Assembly: GCF_000278155.1 (NCBI RefSeq)
Contig: NZ_JH725094.1
Span: forward strand, 375,765-439,764
DNA from: Bartonella doshiae NCTC 12862 = ATCC 700133
GTDB taxonomy: Bacteria; Pseudomonadota; Alphaproteobacteria; Rhizobiales; Rhizobiaceae
Length of the DNA stretch: 64,000 nucleotides
Reading direction: 5' to 3'
Part shown: piece after piece, positions 49,320 through 57,975 of the stretch
Numbering within the stretch: the stretch's first letter is position 1
Layout of the letters: the number at the start of each line of letters is the position of its first letter
The notes under the pieces: model-generated
What the model was told of the DNA's origin: nothing
The model's database searches: none
The model's input: the letters and a program-made list of their open reading frames with translations, nothing else
Program-made: the position numbers and the translations under genes

Positions 49320-50147
49320 ATGTTAAACCAGACACCGTGCTCAATCTCATATGAAGAACTCTTAAGCTTTTATAAAGAAAGTGGTGTAGATGCTGTACTC
49401 ACAGATTTGCCTGTTGACCGCTTTAATCAAGCTGCACTCTCAGAGAAAAAATCAACCCAATCTGTTAACATTTCTTGCAATCAGCAGATATCACAAACTA
49501 TAAAATTACATGTTCATCCATTGCATACCCCTGATACCAAGCAATATGGATCTTCCGCTCAAGAAATAGCAAAAAATGCAAATACGCTTGATGAATTAAA
49601 ATCTGCTCTTCTTTCATTTAATGGCTGTTCATTAAAATTGACAGCTAAAAATACCTGTTTTTCAGATGGAACAGCTGGAAGCCCGCTCATGCTTATAGGA
49701 GAAGCTCCTGGACGAGAAGAAGATATACAAGGCATTCCATTCGTAGGAAAAGCTGGAATGCTGCTTAACAAAATACTCGCATCGATTGGTTTAACAAGAA
49801 CCAATGTTTACATAGCCAACACTATCCCTTGGCGTCCGCCAGGAAACCGCACACCAACGCAAAGAGAAGTTGCATTATGCCGCCCTTTCATTGAAAGACA
49901 AATTTATTTAGCTAATCCTCGTATTCTTATAGCCCTCGGAGGCGTTGCTATGCAATTTCTTACGGGATCTCAAAATGGAATTATTCGGACACGAGGAAAA
50001 TGGTTTACTTATGAAAGAGAAGATAAAATACAAATACCTGTTATGCCAACTTTTCATCCCGCTTATCTTCTCCGCACTCCTAGCCAAAAAAAGCTCACTT
50101 GGATAGACTTTTTAGAAGTTAAAAATCGCCTAGATAGTCTTGTGTAA
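49320..50147 (+). CDS. Uracil-DNA glycosylase, family 4 type
   Basis: A 275-residue DNA repair glycosylase with GEAPGREEDIQGIPFVGKAG, the family 4 signature, followed by VYIANTIPWRPPGNRTP and PTFHPAYLLRTP. The Fe-S cluster segment reads NGCSLKLTAKNTC, where the second Cys of the usual C-x2-C is Lys; alphaproteobacterial members appear to share this form, with another Cys further on. The first ~90 residues are poorly conserved. A clear ribosome-binding site is lacking. Confidence 0.88.
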   Translation: MLNQTPCSISYEELLSFYKESGVDAVLTDLPVDRFNQAALSEKKSTQSVNISCNQQISQTIKLHVHPLHTPDTKQYGSSAQEIAKNANTLDELKSALLSFNGCSLKLTAKNTCFSDGTAGSPLMLIGEAPGREEDIQGIPFVGKAGMLLNKILASIGLTRTNVYIANTIPWRPPGNRTPTQREVALCRPFIERQIYLANPRILIALGGVAMQFLTGSQNGIIRTRGKWFTYEREDKIQIPVMPTFHPAYLLRTPSQKKLTWIDFLEVKNRLDSLV

Positions 50148-50218
50148 CTCCTTTATCCTGCTTTTTTAAAAGCACTTCCTCAATTCCTTGCTCTCTTTAA
50201 TACTCATAGGAAAAAATT

Positions 50219-52846
50219 ATGCAACACTCAGAAATGCCAATTTATCGTCTAGAAGACTATCAACCAACTCCCTATACGATCCCCAGAACACAACTTTACT
50301 TCCGTTTAGAACCCACAAAAACCTATGTTACAGCAACATTGTCAATCGAACCTCGTCACAATACAAACGAACTCATACCTCTTGTGCTCTCAGGTGATGA
50401 ACTTACATTAATTTCTGTTGCTATCAATGGTACAACGTTACCTGAAAATGCTTATCAATATTCTCCTTCACAGATAAAAATTAAGACTCCACCCACAGTT
50501 CCTTTTACATTGCAACTGATAACAGAACTCAATCCTGAAAGTAACCGCCAGCTTATGGGACTTTATCTTTCAAATGGTGTTTTTTGCACACAATGCGAAG
50601 CAGAAGGCTTTCGTCGTATTACTTATTTTTACGATCGTCCTGATGTTCTTTCTACCTATACAGTAAAAATTGAAGCAGACTCTCAAACAATCCCTATCTT
50701 GCTTTCTAATGGAAATCTCGTAGAAACAGGGATTTTAGAAAATAATCGGCACTTTGCTGTTTGGGAAGATCCTTATCCTAAACCATCTTATCTCTTTGCT
50801 TTAGTTGGTGGTGATCTTGATAAGTTAGAAGACAATTTTACAACTGTATCTGGACGACGTATCGAACTTGCTATCTATGTGGAAAAAGGAAAAACCAAAC
50901 GCGCAACCTATGCAATGGATGCCCTTAAACGTTCCATGCGTTGGGATGAACAATTTTTCGGGCGTGAATATGATCTTGATGTTTTCAATATTGTTGCTGT
51001 ATCCGACTTTAACATGGGAGCAATGGAAAACAAAGGCCTTAACGTTTTTAATGATAAATATGTTCTTGTTGATCCTGAAACAGCAACCGATCAGGATTAT
51101 AGAAATGTTGAACGTGTGATTGCACATGAATATTTCCATAATTGGAGCGGTAATCGTATTACCTGTCGCGATTGGTTTCAACTCTGTTTAAAAGAAGGAT
51201 TCACTGTTTATCGTGATCAGGAATTTTCATCAGATCAAAATGTACGCAGCCTACAGCGAATTGAAAATGTAAAAACATTAAAAGCTACTCAATTTGCCGA
51301 AGACGCTGGTCCCCTCGCTCATCCTGTACGTCCTCGTCAATATAGCCAAATTAACAATTTTTACACCACAACTGTTTATGAAAAAGGTGCTGAAGTTGTT
51401 CGCATGATACGGACTATTTTAGGTCCCTCTCTGTTTCGTAAAGGCACTGATCTCTATTTTCAACGTCATGATGGACAAGCTTGTACAATTGAAGATTTTA
51501 TCGCCTGTTTTGCTGAAGTGTCTGATCAAGACTTCTCCCAATTCATGCTGTGGTATGAACAAGCTGGAACACCCAATGTAGAAATTGATCATCATTATAG
51601 CGATGGCGTTTTAACAATTCATGCAAAGCAATACATTCCTGCAACCCCACAACAAAATACAAAAAAGCCCATGCTTATCCCTATCGCATTTGGGCTTTTA
51701 GGACAAAATGGAGAAGCCCTTACTTACGAAACTGATGCAGATATCCAATCAGACATTATGCTTCTCTCCAAGGAAAACCAAACCTTTACATTAAGAGGGA
51801 TCAGAGAAAAACCTGTATTATCCCTGCTTAGAGACTTCTCTGCTCCTATCAATCTACAAACTTCATTCAATGAAAATGAACTAATTTTTCTCGCCCAAAA
51901 TGATAGCAATCAAATCAATCGTTGGCAGTCACTTAACCAGTTAATAACGCAGGCTTTGATTCAAGCTATTCAGGATAAAACACAACAACAAGTAGACATG
52001 CCTTCTCCTTTACTGAAATTAACTGAGACTATTCTTAAAGATGACAGTCTTGAACCAGAATTTCGCGCATTTTGTTTCAGCTTACCTAGTGAGATTGAGC
52101 TTGCCCATATAATTGGTGAAAATATTGATCCAGAACGTATCCACTCTATACGCAATCAATTTTTATCTTCACTCGCACATACGCATCAAGAAATCTTTAC
52201 AAAAATTTATGCGCAAATGGAAATTAATGAGCCCTATTCACCAAGCGCTGCACAAGCCGGAAAACGCGCATTACGGAATATTACGCTAGACTATCTTTCC
52301 ATCGCCGAAGCCCGACCAAACCGTGCCGCCACACAATATGCGACAGCCGATAATATGACCGACCGCTTGGCCAGTATAACCATTTTGGTGCGACGCTTTA
52401 ACGAAAGTGAACAGGCGCAAAATGCCTTAAATGATTTTGAAAACCGCTATCAACATGATCCTTTGGTTATGGATAAATGGTTCTCTATTCAAGCAATGGT
52501 TGCGGGAGCATCAACACTTGAACATATTCAAAAACTCATGAAACATCCGCTTTTTTCACAGGATAATCCCAATCGTGTACGTGCTTTAATTGGTGTTTTT
52601 TCCTCTAATAACCTAACGGGTTTTAATAGAATTGATGGTGCATCCTATTATTTCCTTTGCCAAATCATTTTGGAAATTGACAAAAAAAATCCACAACTTG
52701 CATCACGGTTATTAACAATGATGCGCTCTTGGCAACAGTTAGAACCTATTCGGAGACAAAAATTCGAAAGTGCATTAAAAACAATTGCAGAAGCTCCCCA
52801 ATTGTCAAGCGATGTAGCGGATATTATTAATCGTCTCCTCGCTTAA
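50219..52846 (+). CDS. pepN: Aminopeptidase N
   Basis: PepN is a zinc M1 aminopeptidase that trims peptides in the cytoplasm. GAMEN (NMGAMENKGLNVFN) and the zinc motif HEYFHNW with His303 and Glu304, plus the third-ligand Glu in LKEGFTVYRDQEFSSD, are intact. Length 875 matches E. coli PepN (870). AGGA lies just before the ATG. Confidence 0.96.
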   Translation: MQHSEMPIYRLEDYQPTPYTIPRTQLYFRLEPTKTYVTATLSIEPRHNTNELIPLVLSGDELTLISVAINGTTLPENAYQYSPSQIKIKTPPTVPFTLQLITELNPESNRQLMGLYLSNGVFCTQCEAEGFRRITYFYDRPDVLSTYTVKIEADSQTIPILLSNGNLVETGILENNRHFAVWEDPYPKPSYLFALVGGDLDKLEDNFTTVSGRRIELAIYVEKGKTKRATYAMDALKRSMRWDEQFFGREYDLDVFNIVAVSDFNMGAMENKGLNVFNDKYVLVDPETATDQDYRNVERVIAHEYFHNWSGNRITCRDWFQLCLKEGFTVYRDQEFSSDQNVRSLQRIENVKTLKATQFAEDAGPLAHPVRPRQYSQINNFYTTTVYEKGAEVVRMIRTILGPSLFRKGTDLYFQRHDGQACTIEDFIACFAEVSDQDFSQFMLWYEQAGTPNVEIDHHYSDGVLTIHAKQYIPATPQQNTKKPMLIPIAFGLLGQNGEALTYETDADIQSDIMLLSKENQTFTLRGIREKPVLSLLRDFSAPINLQTSFNENELIFLAQNDSNQINRWQSLNQLITQALIQAIQDKTQQQVDMPSPLLKLTETILKDDSLEPEFRAFCFSLPSEIELAHIIGENIDPERIHSIRNQFLSSLAHTHQEIFTKIYAQMEINEPYSPSAAQAGKRALRNITLDYLSIAEARPNRAATQYATADNMTDRLASITILVRRFNESEQAQNALNDFENRYQHDPLVMDKWFSIQAMVAGASTLEHIQKLMKHPLFSQDNPNRVRALIGVFSSNNLTGFNRIDGASYYFLCQIILEIDKKNPQLASRLLTMMRSWQQLEPIRRQKFESALKTIAEAPQLSSDVADIINRLLA

Positions 52847-52931
52847 AAGAAAAAATATTTTAAAATCAATTTGTTATAATATTTCTTATGCAATAACATA
52901 AACACTCTTGTCAATAAACACCAAATCTATA

Positions 52932-52958
52932 ATAAACAGGCTATTTAAGCCTGTTTAT
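52932..52958. terminator. Hairpin after pepN
   Basis: ATAAACAGGCT (52932-52942) pairs perfectly with AGCCTGTTTAT (52948-52958) around a 5-base loop. It is 86 bp after the pepN stop. No T-run follows on the plus strand, so it may act as a weak or rho-assisted terminator. Confidence 0.55.
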
Positions 52959-53082
52959 AGGTCATATTAATAAGGTTCCTTTTCCCTTCCATATTCCACT
53001 TTTATAAAAGTAAAATAACTTTTTCTAAAAAAAGACTGGACAGAAGACTCCTGTTTTGATTCATTGTACTTATGGAGTTACT

Positions 53083-53145
53083 ATGAATATCAAAGCAATT
53101 TTAAAATCACATTATTCCATAATTAAAGGAACTAGAAATGGCTAA
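53083..53145 (+). CDS. 20-codon upstream ORF overlapping the kinase start
   Basis: An ATG at 53083 follows GGAG (53074-53077) at good spacing and opens a 20-codon frame (MNIKAILKSHYSIIKGTRNG) that ends at 53145, 8 bases inside the histidine kinase gene. The overlap would link translation of the two. It may be a leader peptide or chance; codon conservation in relatives is needed to tell. Confidence 0.35.
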   Translation: MNIKAILKSHYSIIKGTRNG

Positions 53146-55459
53146 ATTGGACGCATACGATGCGCCAACGGAGGTATATGCTGATTCAAAATCAAGCGCT
53201 CAAACTCAAAAGGCGCAGACAGAGTGTACTCATCTGTTTTCTGGTTTCACCTACAAAAAGGTTCTCTTTATTGAGCCTTGGTTGCGACGTTCACTTCCAT
53301 TAATAATTATGCTGTTTCTTGTTGTATTGGCAACAATTCGCTTTGTGTCAATCTACGATTGGCGTAAAACTCTTGAGAAAAATACGCGTTCTACCATCAC
53401 TCTCTTAGCTTCTTATATTACCAATACAATTGATCGTGACTCACTTTCCATCACTCAGGAAGGAAAAGTCACCACTCTTTCTTATAATCATTTGCAAAAT
53501 ATTCTTACTAATTTTCGCAATCAAGGTCTTATCAAGACCAGCACTCTTATTGCCATAGTCGATCAAAAAGGCAATGTGCTTGCTTCATCCAGTTCAGAGA
53601 TATCTTTAGGAAAACCCTTACAAAATTTCACCTCTGAAATCATTGCTTTACAAGCTCTCGGACAACATGCTGGAGTTATGCACATTAAAATAGGTAAAGA
53701 TACACCTGCTCTCGCTTTATTTCACAAAACAGAAAATGGACAATATGGTGTATTTGTCAGTGAAAAAACACAACAAATGTTTATGGAATGGCGAAAATTT
53801 TTCTCGTTAAATATGACCCTTCTCATAGGGACGACTGGCGTTATCCTCGTCCTTCTCTATGCTTATTATAATCAGGTTATACGAGCACGTAAGACAGATC
53901 TTATTTCAGAAAAAATTCAAAACCGCATTGACATGGCAATGATGCGTGGACGCTGCGGACTATGGGATTGGAATATGGCAAGCGGACGTGTCTATTGGTC
54001 ACGTGCAATGTATGAAATGCTTGGCTATGTGCCTCAAGATGCACTGCTATCAATTTCCCAAATCAGCGCCATTATCAACCCAAATGATGCTAATTTTTTT
54101 GACATTGCTCAAGAATTAATGAGCGGTAAAAAAAAGCATATCGATATTACTGTTCCCATGCGCCACGCCGATGGTCATTATGTATGGATGCGCATTCGTG
54201 CTGAAATCACCGATGAAGAAGAACCCCATTTGGTTGGTATTTCCTTCGATATTAGTGAACAACGTCAATTTGCTGAACAAACAGCGCAAGCCGACCTTCG
54301 TATCCGTGATGCGATTGAAAATATTTCAGAATCTTTTGTATTGTGGGACTCAGAAGGACGTTTAGTCATGTCCAATAGCAAATTTTGTGAATATGCTGCT
54401 ATCCCTAAACAAATTCTACAATCAGGAATTCAACGTGCAACTGTCGAAGCCATGGCTCGTCCTGCAATCAGTGAATATCCCCTCAAAGATGATGGTAGTG
54501 GTAACTTCACCAGTATTCGCAAAACTGCTGATGGTTCTTGGCTCAAAATTAATGAACGGCGTACCCAAGATGGAGGACTTGTTTGCATTGGTACGGACAT
54601 TTCCGAGCTTAAACAACAACAAGAAAAATTTGAAGACAGTGAACGGCGCCTCTTTTCCTTTATTCAAGAGCTTAAACGTGCGCGAGGAAATGCTCAACAA
54701 CGTGCAACAGAAGTTGAAAAACTCAATAAAAGTCTCAAAGCAGAAAAAGAACGCGCCGAAAGTGCTAATAAAGCTAAATCAGAATTTTTAGCCAATATGT
54801 CTCATGAATTGCGCACTCCATTAAATGCTATTCTTGGCTTTTCAGACATCATGTTACAATCCACTTTTGGTCCTCTTGGATCACAACGCTATAAGGAATA
54901 TATGCATGATATTTACAATTCAGGAACTCACTTGCTAACTCTTATCAATGATATTCTTGATATGTCCAAAATCGAAGCTGGAAGATTTACCATTGATTGC
55001 AAGGATATCGATCTTGAACCCATTATCAGTGAAACAGTGCGAACACTTACACCACAAGCTCAAGAAAAAAATATTTCCGTTACAACGAATATTGCTCCAG
55101 AACTTCATGCCGAAGTTGATGGCCGTGCTATAAAACAAATTTTCCTTAATATTATCTCTAATGCTGTTAAATTTACACCTTCTGGTGGAAGTATTGATAT
55201 CTGCACTTTCAAGAAAAAAAATAATCTTATTTTTAAAATTAAAGATACAGGAGTCGGTATTCCTCAATCAGCAATTAAAAAACTTGGGCAACCTTTTGAA
55301 CAAGTAGAAAATCAATTTACAAAGACTCATACTGGTTCAGGTCTTGGATTAGCAATTTCGCGTTCTTTGGTAGAACTTCACAAAGGAAAACTTGAAATTA
55401 CCTCTAAAGAATTGAGAGGAACAACTGTGACCATTACAATGCCAATCAAACAAAGTTAA
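53138..55459 (+). CDS. pleC: PAS-domain histidine kinase, PleC-like
   Basis: A 773-residue membrane sensor kinase. Two membrane segments (about residues 49-68 and 225-245) flank a periplasmic sensor region; two PAS domains follow (about 260-370 and 390-480), then a coiled coil, the H-box NMSHELRTPLNAILGFS with His556, and an ATPase domain ending in KDTGVGIPQ and GSGLGLAISRS. The stretch FGPLGSQRYKEYMHDIYNSG and HLLTLINDILDMSKIEAG closely resemble Caulobacter PleC, a kinase/phosphatase of the DivK/PleD cell-cycle network. No receiver is fused. AAAGGA precedes the ATG. Confidence 0.8.
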   Translation: MAKLDAYDAPTEVYADSKSSAQTQKAQTECTHLFSGFTYKKVLFIEPWLRRSLPLIIMLFLVVLATIRFVSIYDWRKTLEKNTRSTITLLASYITNTIDRDSLSITQEGKVTTLSYNHLQNILTNFRNQGLIKTSTLIAIVDQKGNVLASSSSEISLGKPLQNFTSEIIALQALGQHAGVMHIKIGKDTPALALFHKTENGQYGVFVSEKTQQMFMEWRKFFSLNMTLLIGTTGVILVLLYAYYNQVIRARKTDLISEKIQNRIDMAMMRGRCGLWDWNMASGRVYWSRAMYEMLGYVPQDALLSISQISAIINPNDANFFDIAQELMSGKKKHIDITVPMRHADGHYVWMRIRAEITDEEEPHLVGISFDISEQRQFAEQTAQADLRIRDAIENISESFVLWDSEGRLVMSNSKFCEYAAIPKQILQSGIQRATVEAMARPAISEYPLKDDGSGNFTSIRKTADGSWLKINERRTQDGGLVCIGTDISELKQQQEKFEDSERRLFSFIQELKRARGNAQQRATEVEKLNKSLKAEKERAESANKAKSEFLANMSHELRTPLNAILGFSDIMLQSTFGPLGSQRYKEYMHDIYNSGTHLLTLINDILDMSKIEAGRFTIDCKDIDLEPIISETVRTLTPQAQEKNISVTTNIAPELHAEVDGRAIKQIFLNIISNAVKFTPSGGSIDICTFKKKNNLIFKIKDTGVGIPQSAIKKLGQPFEQVENQFTKTHTGSGLGLAISRSLVELHKGKLEITSKELRGTTVTITMPIKQS

Positions 55460-55465
55460 ATCCGT

Positions 55466-55990
55466 TTAAGTACCCTCCATTTGTTCCCGTTGAAGCAAAA
55501 TCTGTTTCCGTTTTATCCCCCAACGATAACCAGAGATAAAACCATTCTTACACACCACACGATGGCAAGGAATAACTAACGCCAATTCGTTGCATGCGCA
55601 TGCACGGGCAACTGCACGAAAAGCATTTGGCATACCAATACGCTGTGCTAACTCCTTATAAGAAATGGTTTCTCCACATACTACATGAAATAATTCTGCC
55701 CATACTTTCTTCTGGAAAGCTGTGCCATTTATATCTAAAGAAAAATCCTGTTTTCTTACCAACTTAGGAGTTTCTATCATGGTGACAATATGGGCAACTT
55801 CTCTCTTAAATGTGTTGTCATAAACTACTTGTTGTCCATCACCAAAGCGTAGCATAAATTCCTGTAATAATTGTTCCGTCGTATCTCCTAAGGCTATACT
55901 ACAAATCCCTTTGTAGGATTTTGCCACAAAAAGCATTCCTATCGAAGTATCTTTCAAGAAGCATATTCTCTTTTGAGCAATGTTCAGCAT
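55466..55990 (-). CDS. ogt: Methylated-DNA-protein-cysteine methyltransferase
   Basis: Ogt removes alkyl groups from O6 of guanine by suicide transfer to Cys. The active-site IPCHRVV motif is intact, with FQKKVWAELFHVVCGETISYKELAQRIGMPNAFRAVARAC, the helix-turn-helix. I start at the ATG at 55990 (174 residues, the usual length), with AGAAGAG before it; a longer frame to 56095 is unsupported. It has no Ada regulatory domain. Confidence 0.92.
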   Translation of the reverse strand: MLNIAQKRICFLKDTSIGMLFVAKSYKGICSIALGDTTEQLLQEFMLRFGDGQQVVYDNTFKREVAHIVTMIETPKLVRKQDFSLDINGTAFQKKVWAELFHVVCGETISYKELAQRIGMPNAFRAVARACACNELALVIPCHRVVCKNGFISGYRWGIKRKQILLQREQMEGT

Positions 55991-56449
55991 GATAACTCTT
56001 CTGATATTGTAAAAGATTTCAGAATCAATGGATGCACAAATACTCTTTTTTATATTACTTAATTGATTTTGCATATATTTTTGCAAAACATGCAAACAGA
56101 AACTTAGGAATAGACTTTAAAAGTATCTTTACAGTATAGAACTAAGCAAAAATTCCTCTCAAGGAGCTTATTTAGCTGCACTAAACGTCAGAATATTTCA
56201 ACATTTAAAAATGTTCTTTTTTTATCACATTACAATTGCTAAGATTCAAAAGAAACTTGTCTTTTATGTTCAAGAAGATTTTTGCCATCCAATAAATTCT
56301 CTTCTTATAAAATGGAATAAAAGACCCCAGAAAAGATATTTTAAATAAGTCTACACCACTCTTAACAGAGAACAATTTACAGTATATAATTAAAAAAACA
56401 AAGCCCCATTCGAAAATGGGGCTTTTTAACAATTGAATCCTGCAATAAA
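55991..56449. other. 459-bp intergenic region, ogt to porin
   Basis: Both flanking genes are on the minus strand. The region includes the porin terminator at 56392-56424 and the ogt promoter area. A minus-strand open frame (56205-56432) overlaps that terminator and has no family match; I rejected it. Nothing else is recognised. Confidence 0.5.
56392..56424 (-). terminator. Strong terminator after the Omp25/Hbp-like gene
   Basis: Read on the minus strand, AAGCCCCATT (56424-56415) pairs with AATGGGGCTT (56410-56401) around a TTCG tetraloop and is followed by TGTTTTTTT. This is a classic rho-independent terminator of the upstream porin gene. Confidence 0.9.
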
Positions 56450-57277
56450 CTAAAATTTGTATGCTACACCAACACGAAAATCATTGGTTTTGTAACCAAT
56501 TTCAATTCTTTCATTTGCAAATTTCTTTTTACCAAAATCTGAGTAACGATATTCTGCACGCAAAATAACATTATCAGTCATGGAAAAATCAATACCACCA
56601 CCAAGAGTAAAACCAATCATCATTTTCTCTTCATCATGTAATAAATCAGAAATATTCATTTCTCTGCTTGTTGCACCTTCTGCATCTACAAAGGCATTTT
56701 TAACCTGTGTATAAGCAACTCCTCCTGCAATATAGGGCAACAGACGCTCAATCGAAAAACCAACTCGTACCCGTGTGGCACCAGCCCATTTTTGCTCTAA
56801 AGTATGCTGCATAGCTTTAACACTAGAATATAATGCTCTATTATTTTCCATATTCCTTAGTATGGGTATGTCTTCTTCATCCTCTAATGACCTGCTCACA
56901 TTTTGTTTCAGCCAATCAATATCTTTTGTATCTTTTTTATTCGACAAAACCACATCTGTATCAGCCCCTATAACAAAGCCACTGTCTATATCAAAATTAA
57001 AACCTGCATAAATACCACCTACAAAACCAGAAAGTTTAGGTAAATGCTCTTTATCCACCGGCTCCCATGTTCCCCCGTTCTTATCTTCTGAATAGCTTAA
57101 GGCAACCTCACTTAAAAAACCACCAACTTGGCCTCCAAGATAAAACCCTGACCAAGAAAATGGAGAAACTACAACAACAGGCGCCGGTGTCGCTGGAATT
57201 ATAATATCCGCTGCCCGTGCCGCAGAAACTGAAATTAAAGCAAAAATAGATGTTGTGATTAAATACTTTTTAGTCAT
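56450..57277 (-). CDS. Omp25/Omp31-type porin, hemin-binding protein family
   Basis: An outer-membrane beta-barrel of 275 residues. A signal peptide (about 22 residues, ending ARAADI) is followed by SPFSWSGFYLGGQVGGFL, typical of the Omp25/Omp31 group, and a C-terminal strand ending in AYKF. In Bartonella such proteins are the Hbp family, several of which bind hemin; I cannot tell which paralog this is. AGGGGAG is the ribosome-binding site. The promoter side carries two large inverted repeats. Confidence 0.85.
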   Translation of the reverse strand: MTKKYLITTSIFALISVSAARAADIIIPATPAPVVVVSPFSWSGFYLGGQVGGFLSEVALSYSEDKNGGTWEPVDKEHLPKLSGFVGGIYAGFNFDIDSGFVIGADTDVVLSNKKDTKDIDWLKQNVSRSLEDEEDIPILRNMENNRALYSSVKAMQHTLEQKWAGATRVRVGFSIERLLPYIAGGVAYTQVKNAFVDAEGATSREMNISDLLHDEEKMMIGFTLGGGIDFSMTDNVILRAEYRYSDFGKKKFANERIEIGYKTNDFRVGVAYKF

Positions 57278-57437
57278 AATTGCTCCCCTAAAAGCTAATG
57301 TGACACTTAATATTCGGATCGTTTCACATTTTTTTTAAAAAATCTGTAGCAAAAATGTTACAGTTATAAAAAAAATAACATCTTTATTGTAAAATTCAAG
57401 AAAACTTTAATAAATAATATTGTTATAATTGTTTAAT

Positions 57438-57482
57438 TTTTTATCTTAAACTATATTTTTTTATTATATTTTAAGATAAAAA
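57438..57482. repeat. 13-bp perfect inverted repeat, 19-base loop
   Basis: TTTTTATCTTAAA (57438-57450) and TTTAAGATAAAAA (57470-57482) are perfect complements around a 19-base T/A-rich loop. It lies about 160-205 bp upstream of the porin start, 6 bp from the next palindrome. Both strands could form a hairpin; a role as terminator or operator is open. Confidence 0.8.
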
Positions 57483-57488
57483 TACAAA

Positions 57489-57520
57489 ATAAAATTAAAA
57501 AGTATACTTTTTAATTTTAT
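57489..57520. repeat. 32-bp perfect palindrome
   Basis: All 16 bases on each side of the central GTATAC axis match. The arms are AT-rich (ATAAAATTAAAAAGTA on the left). There is no loop, so it resembles an operator or a cruciform-forming site more than a terminator. It sits about 212 bp upstream of the porin ATG. Confidence 0.85.
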
Positions 57521-57975
57521 GACTACAATATATCATAAATAAATATTTCTTATTTTTCCTCATGCTTTGCGTTTTTCCAATTCTCTGTTAAGGATATTCA
57601 AATATCTAAAGGCAATTAAAATAGTTAATTATTAAAAATATCATAGGACTTTATTAAAGTTTTTCTATAATAGAATTTGCTTATCTGATCAAAAAGTAAA
57701 GCTTAGTACACTATAAGCTCAAATATATTTGAACTAAAATTTGACTATATTATTTCAATAATAGATTCTTTTAAATTTTTATATAAAACTAAAATTTAGA
57801 AATTTACCTAATTTCTCTATCCTGTCTCAAAGAGGTTCTAGGTAATCAATGTAAAGTATGCGTAATAAATTTACCAAATGATATAAGCAGCAAAATAGAA
57901 TACCTCTTATCAACTTGCATTTATTTTTTTAAGTAACCATATGCAATAACCTTGCAAAATGCTCATAACACCCAT

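Larger units (their letters stand above)
57278..57975. other. 698-bp AT-rich region upstream of the porin gene
   Basis: The region between the end of glnE and the start of the porin gene is extremely AT-rich. Near the porin gene, CTGTA-N10-TACAG (57344-57348/57359-57363) is a possible small operator. Two larger inverted repeats lie at 57438-57520 (own entries). TGCAA/TTGCA near 57950-57966 is the only hairpin next to the glnE stop. No gene is visible. Confidence 0.5.

Noticed and set aside
56205-56432. Minus-strand open frame of 75 codons after the porin gene
   Set aside because: It begins within the strong porin terminator and has no conserved features.
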